From contig JAILWY010000002.1 in NCBI GenBank assembly GCA_022113835.1, positions 12,254,501 through 12,318,500 on the forward strand: a stretch of 64,000 nt of DNA, read 5' to 3'. This DNA is from Atopsyche davidsoni (taxonomy: Eukaryota > Arthropoda > Insecta > Trichoptera > Hydrobiosidae). The number at the start of each line of letters is the position of its first letter. The stretch's first letter is position 1. The notes below the pieces were generated by a model. That model searched no databases and had not been told where the DNA came from. It saw nothing but the letters and a program-made list of their open reading frames with translations. A program made the translations under genes and the position numbers. This document shows positions 63,647 through 64,000 of the stretch, in pieces.

Positions 63647-64000
63647 GATATTTGAACTATCAAGGTTTCAGCCGCAACCACCTCCGACCGACCGCTCGCT
63701 TATCTGCCACCGTCCCGTGGTCCGATAGCTACCTTGCTGCAACAATGATGAGCAGCAAGTTATTTTTTCGTTTCTTGAATAATTTTGAGTTGTTTATTTT
63801 TAAATCCAACAGGATTTATGCTGGGGAATGTTTGGTTTTCGGACTGCTTAATTTTGGGTGGCAATAAAAATAAAACGATCGGATCGAATCCGGGAAGGCT
63901 TTTACTAACGTACAAGTTATAAATTTTCTGTAAGTTCTAGCAAGAATTTCCTTCGATTTTTATAACAAATACATGTAAATATAGAATTGGTTATATCTTA

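Overview
The window looks like one piece of an insect chromosome, most likely lepidopteran. That is an inference from strongly AT-rich non-coding DNA with scattered CpG-rich islands and remnants of piggyBac-type, Penelope-like and foldback elements. There is no operon-like or prokaryotic organisation, and almost no conserved protein coding.

The one gene recognised with confidence is on the + strand. The first coding exon (4487-4596) of a PACS-family gene (phosphofurin acidic cluster sorting protein; Drosophila KrT95D) sits behind a CpG-rich, CCAAT-containing promoter region (about 4133-4486) and ends in a perfect GTGAGT donor. No second PACS exon was found to the right, so positions 4597-64000 are read as one first intron of at least 59 kb, open at the right edge. 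To the left (1-4132) is AT-rich DNA with an internally deleted piggyBac-like element.

The intron is not featureless. A second promoter-like island near 17.9-18.07 kb leads into a 28-nt exon with its own ATG (18073-18100). This is followed by a 46-nt exon (19792-19837). The pair joins in one open frame and leaves in phase 2 on an Arg codon, exactly as canonical PACS exon 1 does, so it may give an alternative PACS N-terminus. The 46-nt exon begins with GTGAGT directly after a polypyrimidine-CAG, which is also the signature of a recursive-splicing ratchet point. Further ratchet-like sites lie at 34958 and, more weakly, at 48527/48891. They divide the intron into steps of roughly 14-15 kb.

The rest of the intron holds old mobile DNA: five copies of a repeat whose core folds like a minimal hammerhead ribozyme and two or more copies of a second such family (both read as Penelope-like retroelement remnants), a TTAA-flanked piggyBac-type MITE, three related foldback MITEs, tRNA-derived SINE pieces, G-rich minisatellites and simple repeats. 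Several GC-rich islands (8.0, 8.8, 13.7, 15.7, 44.9 and 58.5 kb) could be enhancers or promoters. Function is unproved for all of them.
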